Assembly: GCA_963575745.1 (NCBI GenBank)
Contig: CAUYUJ010016365.1
Coordinates: forward strand, 184,001 to 225,000
Length of the DNA stretch: 41,000 bases
Reading direction: 5' to 3'
DNA from: Prorocentrum cordatum
Lineage: Eukaryota > Sar > Dinophyceae > Prorocentrales > Prorocentraceae
Of the stretch, positions 20,346 through 29,829 are shown piece by piece (within the stretch, counting starts at the first letter, position 1; each line of letters starts with the position of its first letter). A program made the translations under genes and the position numbers. The notes under the pieces were generated by a model that did no database searches, was not told where the DNA came from, and was given only the letters and a program-made list of their open reading frames with translations.

Positions 20346-21066
20346 GGAGATTCCTACAGCTCACACCGACGAAGCGCACAGGGAAGAGACAGCTTGCGCC
20401 GAACCCCGACTCATAATCCGAACGGCTACGGAGGCGAGGAAGGAGGGGTGTGGAGAACAAAGCTTGAACGGAGTGCACCCAACCTCGGGGCGCGACTCCG
20501 ACTCCAGAGATCTTCAGAAACGCGAACTTCAACTGGCGGTGCCTCGACGCCAGCACCGCTAGACTCGCATGGGGTTGCCGAATCGGGGGGGGGGGGGGGG
20601 GGGGGGGGGGCGGGGGCGGGGGCGGGGCACTTATAACAAATAATTTCGGGAGGTCGAAACCCTGGTCGGGGGCCAAAGTCTCACCCGAGAGGACACAAGA
20701 GCTCGACTCTTGGTCCAACACAGGGTCGACATCCATCGAATAGCTCGAATTTGCCTGGGGCTCAGAGGGTCCAGGAAGTTGAGCAGCAGCAGCGCTGGCG
20801 ACAGCAGCAGCAGCACTGGCGAACTCGGACTCGTGGGCCCAGGGGCCCTCCTCGCCCCCGTTCGGGCCCAAGTCGAAATCGGGGTCAAGGTGGGTCCAGG
20901 GGTCCTGGGCGATGGCCTCGTCGAGATCCTGAGAGCTCCCTGCACTGCGGCCATCCTCCTCGCAAGTTCCTGCCTTCTCGAAAGTGTATCCGAAGTAATA
21001 CTCGAGACGACTCCTGCGAGCTTGCTTCACGAGAGCAGACTTTTCCGCTTTTTTCCTCTCGGGCAC
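20300..21066 (-). pseudogene. LINE ORF2, linker between endonuclease and RT
   Basis: The frame begins PERKKAEKSALVKQARRSRL, then EYYFGYTFEKAG, then an acidic Ala/Ser/Glu-rich region with DPWTHLDPDFDLGPNGGEEG, before reaching a poly-Pro run that is only the translation of 26 G on the plus strand (20585-20610) and adjacent GGGGGC units. After the run the frame no longer makes sense, so an indel probably sits in or near it. No enzymatic domain is expected in this part. Confidence 0.7.
20585..20610 (+). repeat. G26 homopolymer inside the LINE
   Basis: Twenty-six consecutive G on the plus strand, extended by CGGGGGCGGGGGCGGGGC. It interrupts the LINE ORF2 linker. Either a true expansion or an assembly artefact; length cannot be trusted. 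Confidence 0.95.
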
Positions 21067-21862
21067 GACTGGACTTCGAGCCGGGCTGCGGGGCCCGGCG
21101 AGGCCGCCCTACCTGGGGTGGCGGCCTGGCGACCTGCAACACTCGCGTGAGCAACTGATCGCCCGACGCACGCAGCGTGACCAGCAGCCCCGCGCGGGGC
21201 TTCCAGCGCGCAGCAGGGGCGCCAACGATGAACTGGATGTAGCCACGAGCCGCCTGCGAGCAGATGACGTAGTCCAAGATGGAGCCAGACCCGCCCAGCT
21301 CGCAGGTGGCTGTCAAATTATCTGCTTCAAGAAGACATGGCTCTTCCAGCAGGCGGGCGAACAACTTCGAGCGGCGCGTGACATCGGACTTGATGTTCCA
21401 GTCACCGATGACCGCCCATGGTAACTGAAGTGAATTCAGCATGGCGCCAAGCTTCTGAAAACGTGTGACATTGCCTCCGCTGAACTGCACACTGGGGAGG
21501 CCGTAGAAAACGACGAGGGCGATGCTGTAGCCCCGCATGTGGGCGATCACGGTCTGGAAGCAATCCAGCGCCGCCTGCCTGGGGGCCTTCAACATCGTGG
21601 CTGTAGACTTCGTAAATGAAATCTGCACTTGCAGATGCTGCCGTGCCAGAAACCATTCGCCTCCTTCACAGGATCGATGAATCATAGCACGTGCAACTCC
21701 TTTCCTCTTGGGCCGGGCGCGATGGGCCAACAAGTGATAGCCAACTCCCCTGGCTTTCACATCCCACTTCGTGAACTGAGACTCGATCGCGTGAGTCTCG
21801 CACACCCCAACGAAATCATAGTTCGACTTCTTCAAATAATCCCAACATTTGTCAGACATCAC
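21060..21862 (-). pseudogene. LINE ORF2, APE-type endonuclease domain
   Basis: The frame from 21862 (GTG then ATG; TAA is close upstream) has DFVGVCETHAIES at about residues 16-28 with the metal-binding Glu, AVIGDWNIKSDVTRR (the GDxN block, about residue 150) and GSGSILDYVICSQAARGYI (the S-x-L-D-Y block), the signature of the exonuclease-endonuclease-phosphatase family that nicks target DNA for LINE insertion. The last block reads RWKPRAGLLVTL; where the family has the catalytic His I find Arg (codon CGC at 21194-21196, one transition from CAC). The N-terminal strand with its Asn appears displaced in another frame near 21880, suggesting an indel there. The frame loses sense after about 21060, where the linker continues in another frame. 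Confidence 0.85.
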
Positions 21863-21952
21863 GGTGACACTCGAAAATTATAATGCAGTGCATGTCTTCC
21901 CCGCCGGAGGCTGCTCGGGCTGCAAGGCTGCCGTCTACAGGCCCCGCGGGGC

Positions 21953-23004
21953 CTAGTCACAGATCGGGGTCCACTTCGTCCGTGCAACCCGTGGTAGAGC
22001 CAGCCTTGCCGACGCCACCATTGTTGCCCTTGCCCGGCCCATGGACTTGCCGATCGACGCCTTCTGCTCGGCGTGGGCGGCCCTCTGCGCGGCAAACTTC
22101 GCCGCCGAGAGCCTGGGCGCCTCCTGCTCGAGCTGGTCGACCTCCTGCTTGGCGGGGGCTGCGGCTGAGGCTGCGGCAGCGTCGGTGCCTGCCGTTTGGG
22201 CCTCAGCGGTGGCCTCGCCGCGGCCCCCTCCAGGAGCCGATTCACCGACGGCCGTTTTCCGCTTCTTCGCGAGGCGATCGTCGACCTCCTTGCGCACAAC
22301 AGCGGCCTTCTCCAGCATCTTCTGGATGTCCGTCTCCTTGGAGTTCAGGTTCTTCTGCAGCTCCTGCAGCTGGGAAGGGACGAGGCGCAGCTCCTGGCGT
22401 TCCGACCCCTCGCAATGCAAGTCCTCGAGCCCCTGGAAGAGCGCCTCGTTCCACGTGACCCTGAAGCAGCGACTGCGGAGCTCGTGATGCCCTCCGCCTT
22501 CGCCAGCGCCTCTGTGGCGGCCTTTTTGACCTTCTCAGCCTGCGCCAACGCCTGCGCAGCCTGTTTCTCCTTCTCGATAGCGATGGACAGGTTGTTTTGC
22601 AGCCGTACAAATGCTGCCACAGCCTGAGAATGCTTATGATCAGCATCTCGATGCGCGCCCATGGCGCGCTTGACTGTATCGGCTTCCGTGCCTGGGGCGA
22701 TGGCCTCGGGGCATGCCGCCTGGAGCTTGACCAGCTCCGCCGAGACCGCAGCCCTGAGCACGGACGACTCCGTCTTCTCCGCGACCTGCTGCAGCAATCG
22801 ATTCAGGCCAATCTCCTGGTCGGCCTTCGAGCTGGTGCCCGTGCCCATCTGATCGGACGCGGCGCCCTTGCCGACCTTCCTCGGGACATAGAGCTTGACC
22901 TTACGACTGCAGTTGTAGCAGCAGGAATTGTTGGTGAGCAAACGGTCGTTCCACTCGAACTTGTGGCAACCTTTGCACTGGGAATACGCACGATGATTAG
23001 CCAT
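21953..23004 (-). pseudogene. LINE ORF1: zinc finger and coiled coil, one frameshift
   Basis: The start is taken at ATG 23004-23002 (MANHRAYS). Residues 9-39 hold a C-x2-C ... CC-x2-C zinc-binding pattern (CKGCHKFEWND, then SCCYNCSRK), followed by a basic stretch and a long Ala/Glu/Lys/Gln-rich region of coiled-coil character with KEKQAAQALAQAEKVKKAAT. Around 22440-22490 the sense passes to the next frame (WNEALFQGLEDLHCEGSE, then ELQKNLNSKETDIQKMLEKA), which runs on as coiled coil and Ala-rich tail to the stop at 21953-21955. Likely a nucleic-acid-binding ORF1 protein of the element. The frame is also open upstream of 23004 through purine tracts, but that part is repeat. Confidence 0.7.
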
Positions 23005-23387
23005 GATGTAATTGGTAACTCCCTGTTTTTGTCGGCGCCAGCAAGAATCAACTGAAAGGACTCTCTGGGCACGGTCCCCCAAGCACCCCGTGGAGGCACA
23101 GGCGAGCGGCTCGCACAAAATGCTCGAGCCCAAGTTGCTTGAGTGGGAGGGAGGGAGGGAGGGAGGGAGGGAGGGAGGAGGGAGGAGGACGGAGGGAGGG
23201 AGGGAGGGAGAGGGGAGGGGGGAGGGAGGGAGGGAGGGAGGGAGGAGGCGGAGGAGGAGGAGGAGGAGAGGAGGAGGAGGAGGAGGGCGAGGGCGAGGGC
23301 GAGGGCGAGGAGGAGGAGAGGAGGAGGAGGAGGAGGAGGGAGACGAGAGGAGGACGAGGAGGACGAGGAGGAGGAGGAGGAGGAGGA
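23005..23387 (+). repeat. short unique sequence, then GGGA/GGA purine tract
   Basis: 23005-23138 is unique sequence (probable 5' leader of the LINE on the minus strand). 23139-23387 is GGGA then GGA repeat with GGC and GAC interruptions, ending in block copy 2. Confidence 0.85.
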
Positions 23388-23620
23388 GGCTGTTGCAAAC
23401 GTTGCGCGCACACACATGCACACGGAGCGAAAGCGAGAGCCACATTTTGAACGCCACCCGCCCTTCATCCTTGAAACTGCTGCCACCTTCACGACCACGA
23501 TCGGTGAGGAAGTCTCAAGCGAAACGCCCGGCCCGCCCTACCGACTCACTTTGAGGTGCGACAGGGAAGAGCTATTCGTGAGGGAGGGTGATGGAAGGGG
23601 AGAAAGAGGACGGGATGGAG
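23388..23620. repeat. conserved 230-bp block, copy 2
   Basis: Same sequence and orientation as 16169-16398, with a two-base GC insertion in the TTGCGC(GC)ACACAC part and scattered substitutions. It lies 384 bases 5' of the LINE ORF1 start on the minus strand. Confidence 0.9.
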
Positions 23621-24065
23621 AAGGAGGGGCAGGAGGAGGAGGGGGAAGGAGGGAGGGGAGGAGGGAGGGGAGGAAGGAGGAGGGAGGGAGGAGGAGGAGG
23701 GAGGGAGGGGGCGGGAGGGGAGGGCGGGGAGGGAGGGGAGGGAGGGGAGGGGAGGGGAGGGAGGGAGGGAGGGAGGGAGGGGGAAGGAGGAGGAGGAGGA
23801 GAAGAGGAGGAGGAGGAGGGGAGGAGGAAGGAGGAGGAGGAGAGGAGGAGAGAAGGAGGGCGGGAGGGAGGGAGGGGGAGGGGGAGGGAGGGGGAGGGAG
23901 GGAGGGAGGAGGGGAGGAGGAGGAGGAGGAGGAGGAGGAGAGGAGGAGGGAGGAGGGGAGGAGGAGAGGCGAGGAGGAGGAGGAGGAGGAGGAGGAGGAG
24001 GAGGAGGAGGAGGGGGACGAGGAGGAGGACGAGGACGAGGAGGAGGACGAGGACGAGGAGGAGGA
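23621..24065 (+). repeat. GGA/GGGA purine tract between block copies 2 and 3
   Basis: About 445 bases of GGGA and GGA units. Together with copy 2 it makes a unit of 678 bases (the distance between copies 2 and 3). Confidence 0.95.
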
Positions 24066-24298
24066 GGCTGTTGCAAACGTTGCACACACACATTCACACG
24101 GAACGAAAGCGAGAGCCACATTTTGAACGCCACCCGCCCTTCATCCTTGAAACTGCTGCCACCTTCACGACCGTGATCGCTCAGGAAGTCTCAGGCGAAA
24201 CGCCCGGCCCGCCCTACCGACTCGCTTTAGGGTGCGACAGGGAGGAGCCATTCGTGAGGGAAAGTGATGTAAGGGGAGAAAGAGGAGGGGATGGAGCA
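24066..24298. repeat. conserved 230-bp block, copy 3
   Basis: Same sequence and orientation as copies 1 and 2; shares ACGACC(A/G)(C/T)GATCGCTCAGG with copy 1 and CCGCCCTACCGACTC with copy 2. Confidence 0.9.
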
Positions 24299-24465
24299 GG
24301 AGGGGCAGGAGGAGGAGGAGGAGGAGGGATGAGGAGGAAGCAGAGGAATAATGAAGAAGGAAAAGGAGGAAGGCGCACGAGGAAGAGGAATGATGAAGAG
24401 AAGGACGGTTGAAGAGGAGGGAGGAGGAGGGATAAGAAGCAAGAGGGAGGAGGGAGGGGGAGGGA
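24299..24465 (+). repeat. irregular GGA/GAA purine tract
   Basis: Purine-rich with GGATAA, AATGA and GCACG interruptions, more degenerate than the other tracts of this region. Ends at GGGAGGGATTTGTTTTGC. Confidence 0.8.
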
Positions 24466-24558
24466 TTTGTTTTGCTGTGGACCGCTGCCCGTCAACCTTC
24501 CGGAGATATCGCCAAGCAGCGAGCTGGGGAAATCTGCTAACTCTGGGGAGATAAGCGA

Positions 24559-25471
24559 AATTTAACCGAAAACGGCGCGATGCGAACCTAAAAGCAGATG
24601 ATGAAGCCATCCGTGAACCTTTCGCGGAACAGCAACGCGGATACATGGTGAAGAAGATGCCCTCTAAGGTGAATGCTGATGAAGACAAAGCGCTCCCGCT
24701 GGCGGCCATCATGGCCCCCATCTGCGCGTCCAGCGCGGCGCAAGAGATCTTGCCTTTCGTCAGCGACTGTGTAAATCCATCCGACCGCTCCGCGCAAGCA
24801 CCGCAAATCGTCGATCTACTCGCAGGCGGCAGCGGGTCAGCGTCGCCGGCCGTTACGACAGACATGGCCCTGCACTCGTCGACAAGGTCGCCGCCGATTT
24901 CAGAAACGATCCCAGGTCCCCGATCGTCACCTCCAACCGTCTCCGAAACCAACTCAACCGTTCCACAACTGTCAGTAAGAACATTCGCAGGCACGCCCCT
25001 AGCTCCAGCCACTCCGCCCGCCACTGGCTTTCACCTCCAGTGTGTCATTGAACCTGTAATCCTCGGCACAACGACGGACTCCTTCAGGAAGTCCCCGGCC
25101 GCGACACTTGGCGGCGAGATGATTTTCCGGGTAATAAATGTTCGGCTTCTCCCTCCCGTCGCCCCCCATGTAGAGCCTCTACGCTGGGTCTTGGGCGGGG
25201 GCGGCGGCGGCGGCCTCGACGCTCTCCTCGGGGGTGCCCTTGCCGGGCGCGGGCGGGGAAAAGGCCAAAGTGCGTTCGGAATCGCGCACGTCGCTGGCCC
25301 AAGAGACGCGAGCCCCACCTGGGCCACGCGCGTGCGCGGGCCCGTCACGTCGAACACTCCTGGAGGCGAAGGAGTGGGCAGACTCCTCGACACGCAGGTC
25401 GCGTTCGTCGCATGGGCGCGCAAACCTGGCAGGTCCTTCACCCCTTCCTTCTCTTCCTTATCGCGTTCCTG
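24559..25471 (+). CDS. hypothetical protein fragment, weak
   Basis: After a stop at about 24556 the plus frame reads FNRKRRDANLKADDEAIREP and FAEQQRGY before the first ATG (24645), then MVKKMPSKVNADEDKALPL and a Ser/Thr/Pro/Ala-rich stretch to about 25050. The charged first part looks coding; the rest is compositionally biased and the frame runs on into GC-rich sequence to a stop near 25471. On the minus strand a frame at about 25450-25190 without ATG also reads protein-like (CDERDLRVEESAHSFASR, then VSWASDVRDSERTLAF), so the two strands compete. No family recognised on either; probably decayed coding sequence. Confidence 0.2.
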
Positions 25472-26740
25472 AAGAAGCTGAGGTCCTTCGCCCTGCAAGG
25501 CCTCGCCCTGCGCGGAGGCGGGGGCAACTTGCCCGTTTCTTCTTCTTGCAGGGGAAGTCCATGCGCTGGTCCTTGCCGTTGAATTTGCGCCTCATCCTGC
25601 GCGGCCCGCGCGGGCCAGAAAGGGTGACCGTAGAGCGCGGGGGAACCAGCGGCAGCGGCAGAGCCACCAGCCTGTCCAACGCGGACTCTTCCCCGCACAA
25701 AAGGCGCCCAGTTGAACGACATGGCGGGCGCGGCACGATTCTGATGCCAGCGCAGGCCACTCGGGGAACAACTCCCGCCCCCTCAGGCAATCTGTAGGCG
25801 TGCTGCAAGAGCTCACCATCGACATTTCGAAAACGCTCGAAACGCTCGCCAGGCCCTTTCCCCGGGATGGCGATGCGCACGCACTGGGCCAACGCGCGGG
25901 ACAGGAGAAGGTGGCCCGCGCGTTGGGCCCTGGCCGGCCGCGACATCGACGGCCCTCAAGGCGCGCAGATCATCTGGTCCAGCGCCGAGCCGCCGCGCGC
26001 GAGCCGAGGCGCCTCAGGTCGGGGCGCACTGCTCGAGCTGGCGAAGCTCGAGGGAAGGGGGGAGGGAAAAGGGAGGAGAACAGAGGAGGGAGGAGGAGGA
26101 CAGACAGGACAGGACATCCGCATACATGGGGTTCAACGTCAAACCACCAGCGCAAGTGCCTTGCGCGCTTCTGACAAAATCCCCCGCGTTTGGTTGTGCG
26201 ACGGCCCTGGCTTCTCACCAGGGCCGGTAGGGGGCATGCCGCGTTGCCCGAGGAGTGAGCTCCGGGGTGGCCCCGTAAGAGAGGCCCGCCACCTTGCGCT
26301 TGCGAATCCCTGCGGTTCAGCGCGGGGGTCAGCTCCCAGCCCCTGTCATCGCGATGGGAAGTATTACTGCAGGGTGTTGGATGGGAAAAAAGTGATGATC
26401 ACGAAGTCCACCAGAGTGGTTCCTCGATGGCCCCACCTACAACATACCGCGACTACCAGCGCGCTTCAACCCGAATGCACTTCGAGGGGGAAGATGGGAT
26501 ACTGCAACAGGGTATCAGAGTACGGATACGACAACGCATGGAACAACGATCGGCCACGTCGAGGCGGAAGCGAAGCGAACCGAGCGGGAGAGGAGATAAT
26601 ATAGTAAAACCAGTAGGGTGACCAGGCACCCCAGCAACACTTTGGAAACGCGGGCCTCCCGACCCCCCCCCCCCCCCCTCCATTTGGAGTTGTCCGGTCG
26701 TCGTCCCCCCCCCTTTGTTTGGGCGCGCTGCTAAGCCCGC
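25472..26740. other. GC-rich stretch, possible decayed coding, no recognised gene
   Basis: The minus frame at 25946-25740 (IAIPGKGPGERFERFRNVDG) has protein-like composition but no start, domain or continuation that I can follow. A purine patch lies at 26053-26102 and a C16 run at 26663-26678. Nothing else is supportable. Confidence 0.4.
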
Positions 26741-26791
26741 GCGCCCCCTGCCCTACACTCCATGATTGCCCATCCTGGTTGTCGGGGGTAG

Positions 26792-26816
26792 CACTCCGGG
26801 GGGACCTCGCGAATGC
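26792..26816 (+). repeat. CACTCCG-ACCTCGC short dispersed motif, copy 1
   Basis: CACTCCGGGGGGACCTCGCG then AATGC; diverged copy of the motif at 26860 and 28431. Confidence 0.6.
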
Positions 26817-26859
26817 ATCTCTTGGCTGCCTGTGGGCTCGTCCAGCTTGCCCAGAGCAA

Positions 26860-26884
26860 CACTCCGAGAAAACCTCGCTAATGC
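26860..26884 (+). repeat. CACTCCG-ACCTCGC short dispersed motif, copy 2
   Basis: CACTCCGAGAAAACCTCGCT then AATGC. Together with copy 3 it brackets the decayed gene at 26.9-28.4 kb. Confidence 0.65.
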
Positions 26885-26919
26885 ATATCTCGGCTTTCTA
26901 GTAGGCTCCAATGGGTGCT

Positions 26920-28395
26920 CTCGCTGGTGGCCGGCGGATGAGCTGGCCGCCGTCGTTTTCTCCGACTCGGGGTAGCCGAACTTTTCCTCGATGGCCTCGG
27001 TGTCATCCAGCAGGGTCTGCGCGCTGTCTCGTAGCTTCTGGCGCTCTTTGAGCCTCTTCACTTCCTCTGGGTCGAGATTGTCATCGTTGCTCAGCTCCTT
27101 CGAGGCGACCTTCATTACTTCGCGGTTCGTCGCCCTTCGAAATCTTCAGCGCCTGCTCGCACCAGCACTGCGCAGTAAAGGCCTTCCCCCCTGCCATTTC
27201 CCACGCGTCCACAGGGCACCTTGCGATGATATCGCGCCCTGTGACCTTGTGCGCCACCGGGAAGGACGCGGGGATCAGCTCGAACAGCTCCTCTAGGCTC
27301 ATTTTCTCGGCGGCGTCGTAGAACTGGCAGCGGCACTCCCTGACGGCGTCGTCTAGCTGCTGCGGCGGCCTTTCCGCTGCGAGCGCTTCCCACCCATGTC
27401 CCACCATGAGCTGCGCCACCCTGGCCGGCGGCCCACTCTTGCACGGGGGGGAACTTCGACTTGCGCCCGACGGCTGGCCACCCTTCGCAGTCGTCGCCGA
27501 ACGTGCCCTTCATCTTGCCCACCCACACTTTCATGAGCCCATCTTCGGGGTGGCTCTCCTGCGCGTTGACGAGCTGTGACCAGTTCACCTTGCGCCAAAA
27601 CTGCCACTTGTCCCGTCTCGAGCAGGGGCTGGGGCCTCGCCGCCACAACTTGTTTGGGAGGGCAAACCCGCGCGAGCAGGCTCCGCCCCTCTTCGCGCCC
27701 CATCCTGCACGCGTTGAACAGCTGCATGTTGTCGCCCCATTCGTCCACGAAGTCCAGCGCCTAAAAATACGCCGTCGGTGGTTATCCCATGTTCTTCGCC
27801 GTCTTGCACTCGTCCATCTCGAACAGTTTTCTCTGTCTTCCTCCACCTCTTGTTTTGCCACCTTCAGTGCATCTTCGTCATTGATGTCCAGGCGATGTAC
27901 TTGATGAGCAGGCTGTCGCATTCCTCTGCGCAGCGTAGAGCCTCTGACCTGCTTTCTCCTGCTGTGCTAAAGGCTAAAATATGCCCCCCCATGGATTTTG
28001 ATGCCGTCCAGCAGCGCCTTTGCCATCTCCTTTTGGCTTCGCCAGGGCTAACTTGATCTTTGCAGTGCGAGACTTGTTATGTGGGCCGTCTTCTTCCCCC
28101 ACGAGCGCTTGCGCAGCTCTGATATGAACCAAGGCTTGGGCTGCCCACGCTGTTCCGTTGCGTTCCTCTTCTGTTCACGGCAAACTTGCTCACTTGAAAT
28201 ATATTTATCTCCTCCATGCAGCGTCTTTTTCTTCATCACTCCATGTTTCCCGCTCCTCCTGCCTCGGCTCCACCTCAATCGACGCACGCTCTCTTCCATT
28301 GACTGCCTTTGCCTCCGTGATCTTGTTCATGACCAGATTCATTTCTCGTGCGTTCCCTATGGTTGCAACACCCGCAGGGCCATAGCTGGCTGCTG
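26920..28395 (-). pseudogene. unrecognised minus-strand gene decayed by many frameshifts
   Basis: Protein-like sequence on the minus strand passes through all three frames. From 28395: VATIGNAREMNLVMNKITEA, then ERASIEVEPRQEERETWSDE to a stop near 28203; EQVCREQKRNATEQRGQPKP with WFISELRKRSWGKKTA to about 28080; TAKIKLALAKPKG; SRSEALRCAEECDSLLIKYI near 27900; DEWGDNMQLFNACRMGREEG near 27740; KWQFWRKVNWSQLVNAQESH and GLMKVWVGKMKGTFGDDCEG (about 27600-27480); MAQLMVGHGWEALAAERPPQ to LEELFELIPASFPVAHKVTG (27419-27115); MKVASKELSNDDNLDPEEVK with a coiled-coil-like tail to about 26920. Charged, Trp-containing and partly helical, with no domain I can name. At least six frame changes mean it is a pseudogene or heavily affected by indel errors. 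No introns fit the joints. Confidence 0.55.
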
Positions 28396-28430
28396 CCCGT
28401 GACGGCCAAGGGTGCCCCCCCCGCGCTACG

Positions 28431-28454
28431 CACTCCGAGAAACCCCGCTAGTGC
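28431..28454 (+). repeat. CACTCCG-ACCTCGC short dispersed motif, copy 3
   Basis: CACTCCGAGAAACCCCGCTA then GTGC, differing from copy 2 by one deletion and two substitutions. It lies just 5' of the decayed minus-strand gene. Confidence 0.65.
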
Positions 28455-29060
28455 GCAACACTGCGCACCTAGGCCGTCGAACACTAGGATCCGAACGTGA
28501 TCGATGGAGGTGGTAATGTGTTTCCATTTGCCCTGTTAGTCGCGTGGTACCTTGTATGCTGGTCCCATTCGCCCCCACTGACCGTGACCCGTCGTCTCTA
28601 CGTTGCTCGTACGCTGTACAGTATGCATTGTACCCCGCCCACCATATCCCCGTATCTGCAACGGAAACAGGGGGAAGATAAGTATCGTGTCGTCAGTAGA
28701 TGATGTCGTTTACTGACAGGGACGGGTGGGCTGGTTGTTGCCAGGGAGGCCTTGACCCAAGGCATTTCTCTGCAACTCCGATTCCAGCTCTGCTCGAAAC
28801 TTTAGGGTCATTTCGTATATCCTACCACTGGAGCAAAACGTCTGAGTTTATTGAGGCGTTCAACGTCCATGCTGATGGCCTCCGCTATTCTTTCAGGAGC
28901 AGGGGGGAGGAGGAGTCAGGAGGGAAACAAAGGAATTACAGTCTGTGCGTATGGTTCCCGTGCCCAGGGTCCATCCTATGGCCAGTGTTCCGCCGCGACG
29001 AGGGGGCATCCTGGCACCGCGGCCCAAACACAAAAACTATCAAGTAGGAGGCCCACAAAA
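28455..29060. other. intergenic, one weak plus-strand frame
   Basis: A plus frame of 115 codons (28700-29047, ATG start, MMSFTDRDGWAGCCQ...) has an ordinary composition but no motif, no neighbour in the same operon-like direction and no similarity that I recognise. I leave it uncalled. Confidence 0.4.
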
Positions 29061-29084
29061 GAGGTCTGAGGCTCACGCGGGCGG

Positions 29085-29480
29085 GGGCAAGATCAGCCAG
29101 CATCGAATCGGCAAATCGGCACGAATCGAAACTTAAGTCGGATCGGGCCGCATCGGCACGGGGTTGGAATCGATGGGCGCGAAATAATGCGATCAATGGG
29201 GGAAAGAAGGGTGCCATTTTCGGACTCGACAGGCCCCCTTCTGGGCACTACAGGGCCTCTCTATGGGCCCTAAAGGGCCCATTTTCGGCAGCCATCGCTG
29301 CCCCCCCACTCATCGCCCCCTCGTACGCGTCCTCCGAAATCGACTCGGATCGGCAGCGCCGGGGATGCACAACAACGTTGCGCATGCGTCGGACCGCATC
29401 GGGCCGCACGAAACTCGGAAGTCGGATCGGATCGGCAAGAATCGATGGCATCGGATTCATCGGATCGAGATGGACCCTGC
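29085..29480 (+). repeat. TCGGATCGG-type motif cluster
   Basis: GAATCGGCAAATCGGCACGA, GTCGGATCGGGCCGCATCGG, GAAATCGACTCGGATCGGCA and GTCGGATCGGATCGGCAAGA repeat irregularly. The GAATCGACTCGGATCGGC core also occurs at 8960, so this is a dispersed family. Confidence 0.6.
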
Positions 29481-29653
29481 GGGGGAGGCGGGTCGGCGGT
29501 TCCCGAGGAGGGCGCGGAGGGGCGGCGGGGGCTCCCTGCCGTCGGCGCCCGCGGCCCTGGCCTGCTGGACCTCGGCGGCTAACGCCTCCTGCTGGTGCTG
29601 CACCCACTCCTGCAGAAGGGGGGGTATGGTTTGGCTGCGCGCACAAGGGTGTT

Positions 29654-29785
29654 GGGGGGAGGGGGGGAGGCTTCTTAGATGGAGGCTGCTTCTTAGAAAG
29701 CGCCGGCCCTACATCCACAGACAATGCCCGTGCCTTCTAAGAAGCAGCCTCCTAAGAAGCCTTCCCCCCTTCCCCTACCCCCCCC
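29654..29785. repeat. long hairpin (TTCTTAG inverted repeat)
   Basis: GGGGAGGCTTCTTAGATGGA and GGCTGCTTCTTAGAAAG (left, 29665-29700) pair with CTTCTAAGAAGCAGCC and TCCTAAGAAGCCTTCCCCCC (right, 29733-29768), with outer G and C runs extending the pairing and about 30 bases in the loop. A two-base difference interrupts the arms. It could be a small foldback element; no target duplication was found. Confidence 0.8.
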
Positions 29786-29829
29786 CCTTCTGCGCGTAGC
29801 CGAATGGCAGAGGCCGCCCAGATGGAGTC

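Larger units (their letters stand above)
16780..23004 (-). mobile_element. degenerate LINE (non-LTR retrotransposon), APE endonuclease / RT / RNase H type
   Basis: Read from right to left: ORF1 (23004 to 21953) with an N-terminal zinc finger and coiled coil, then ORF2 with an exonuclease-endonuclease-phosphatase domain (21862 to about 21100), an acidic linker holding a 26-base G/C run, a reverse transcriptase domain (about 20200 to 18700), a connection with a CRRC zinc motif, an RNase H domain (about 17640 to 17140) and a C-terminal Cys-rich motif (to about 16790). The domain order is typical of non-LTR elements with a terminal RNase H. ORF2 is cut by several frameshifts and has probable losses of catalytic residues in all three enzymes, so the copy is dead. 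The 3' border is taken near the C15 run at 16777-16791; target duplications were not identified. Confidence 0.88.

Noticed and set aside
16169-24298. LTR-type terminal repeats around the retrotransposon
   Set aside because: The internal element is a non-LTR type (APE endonuclease, no integrase, protease or primer-binding site), the direct repeats are not at its ends, and there are three of them.
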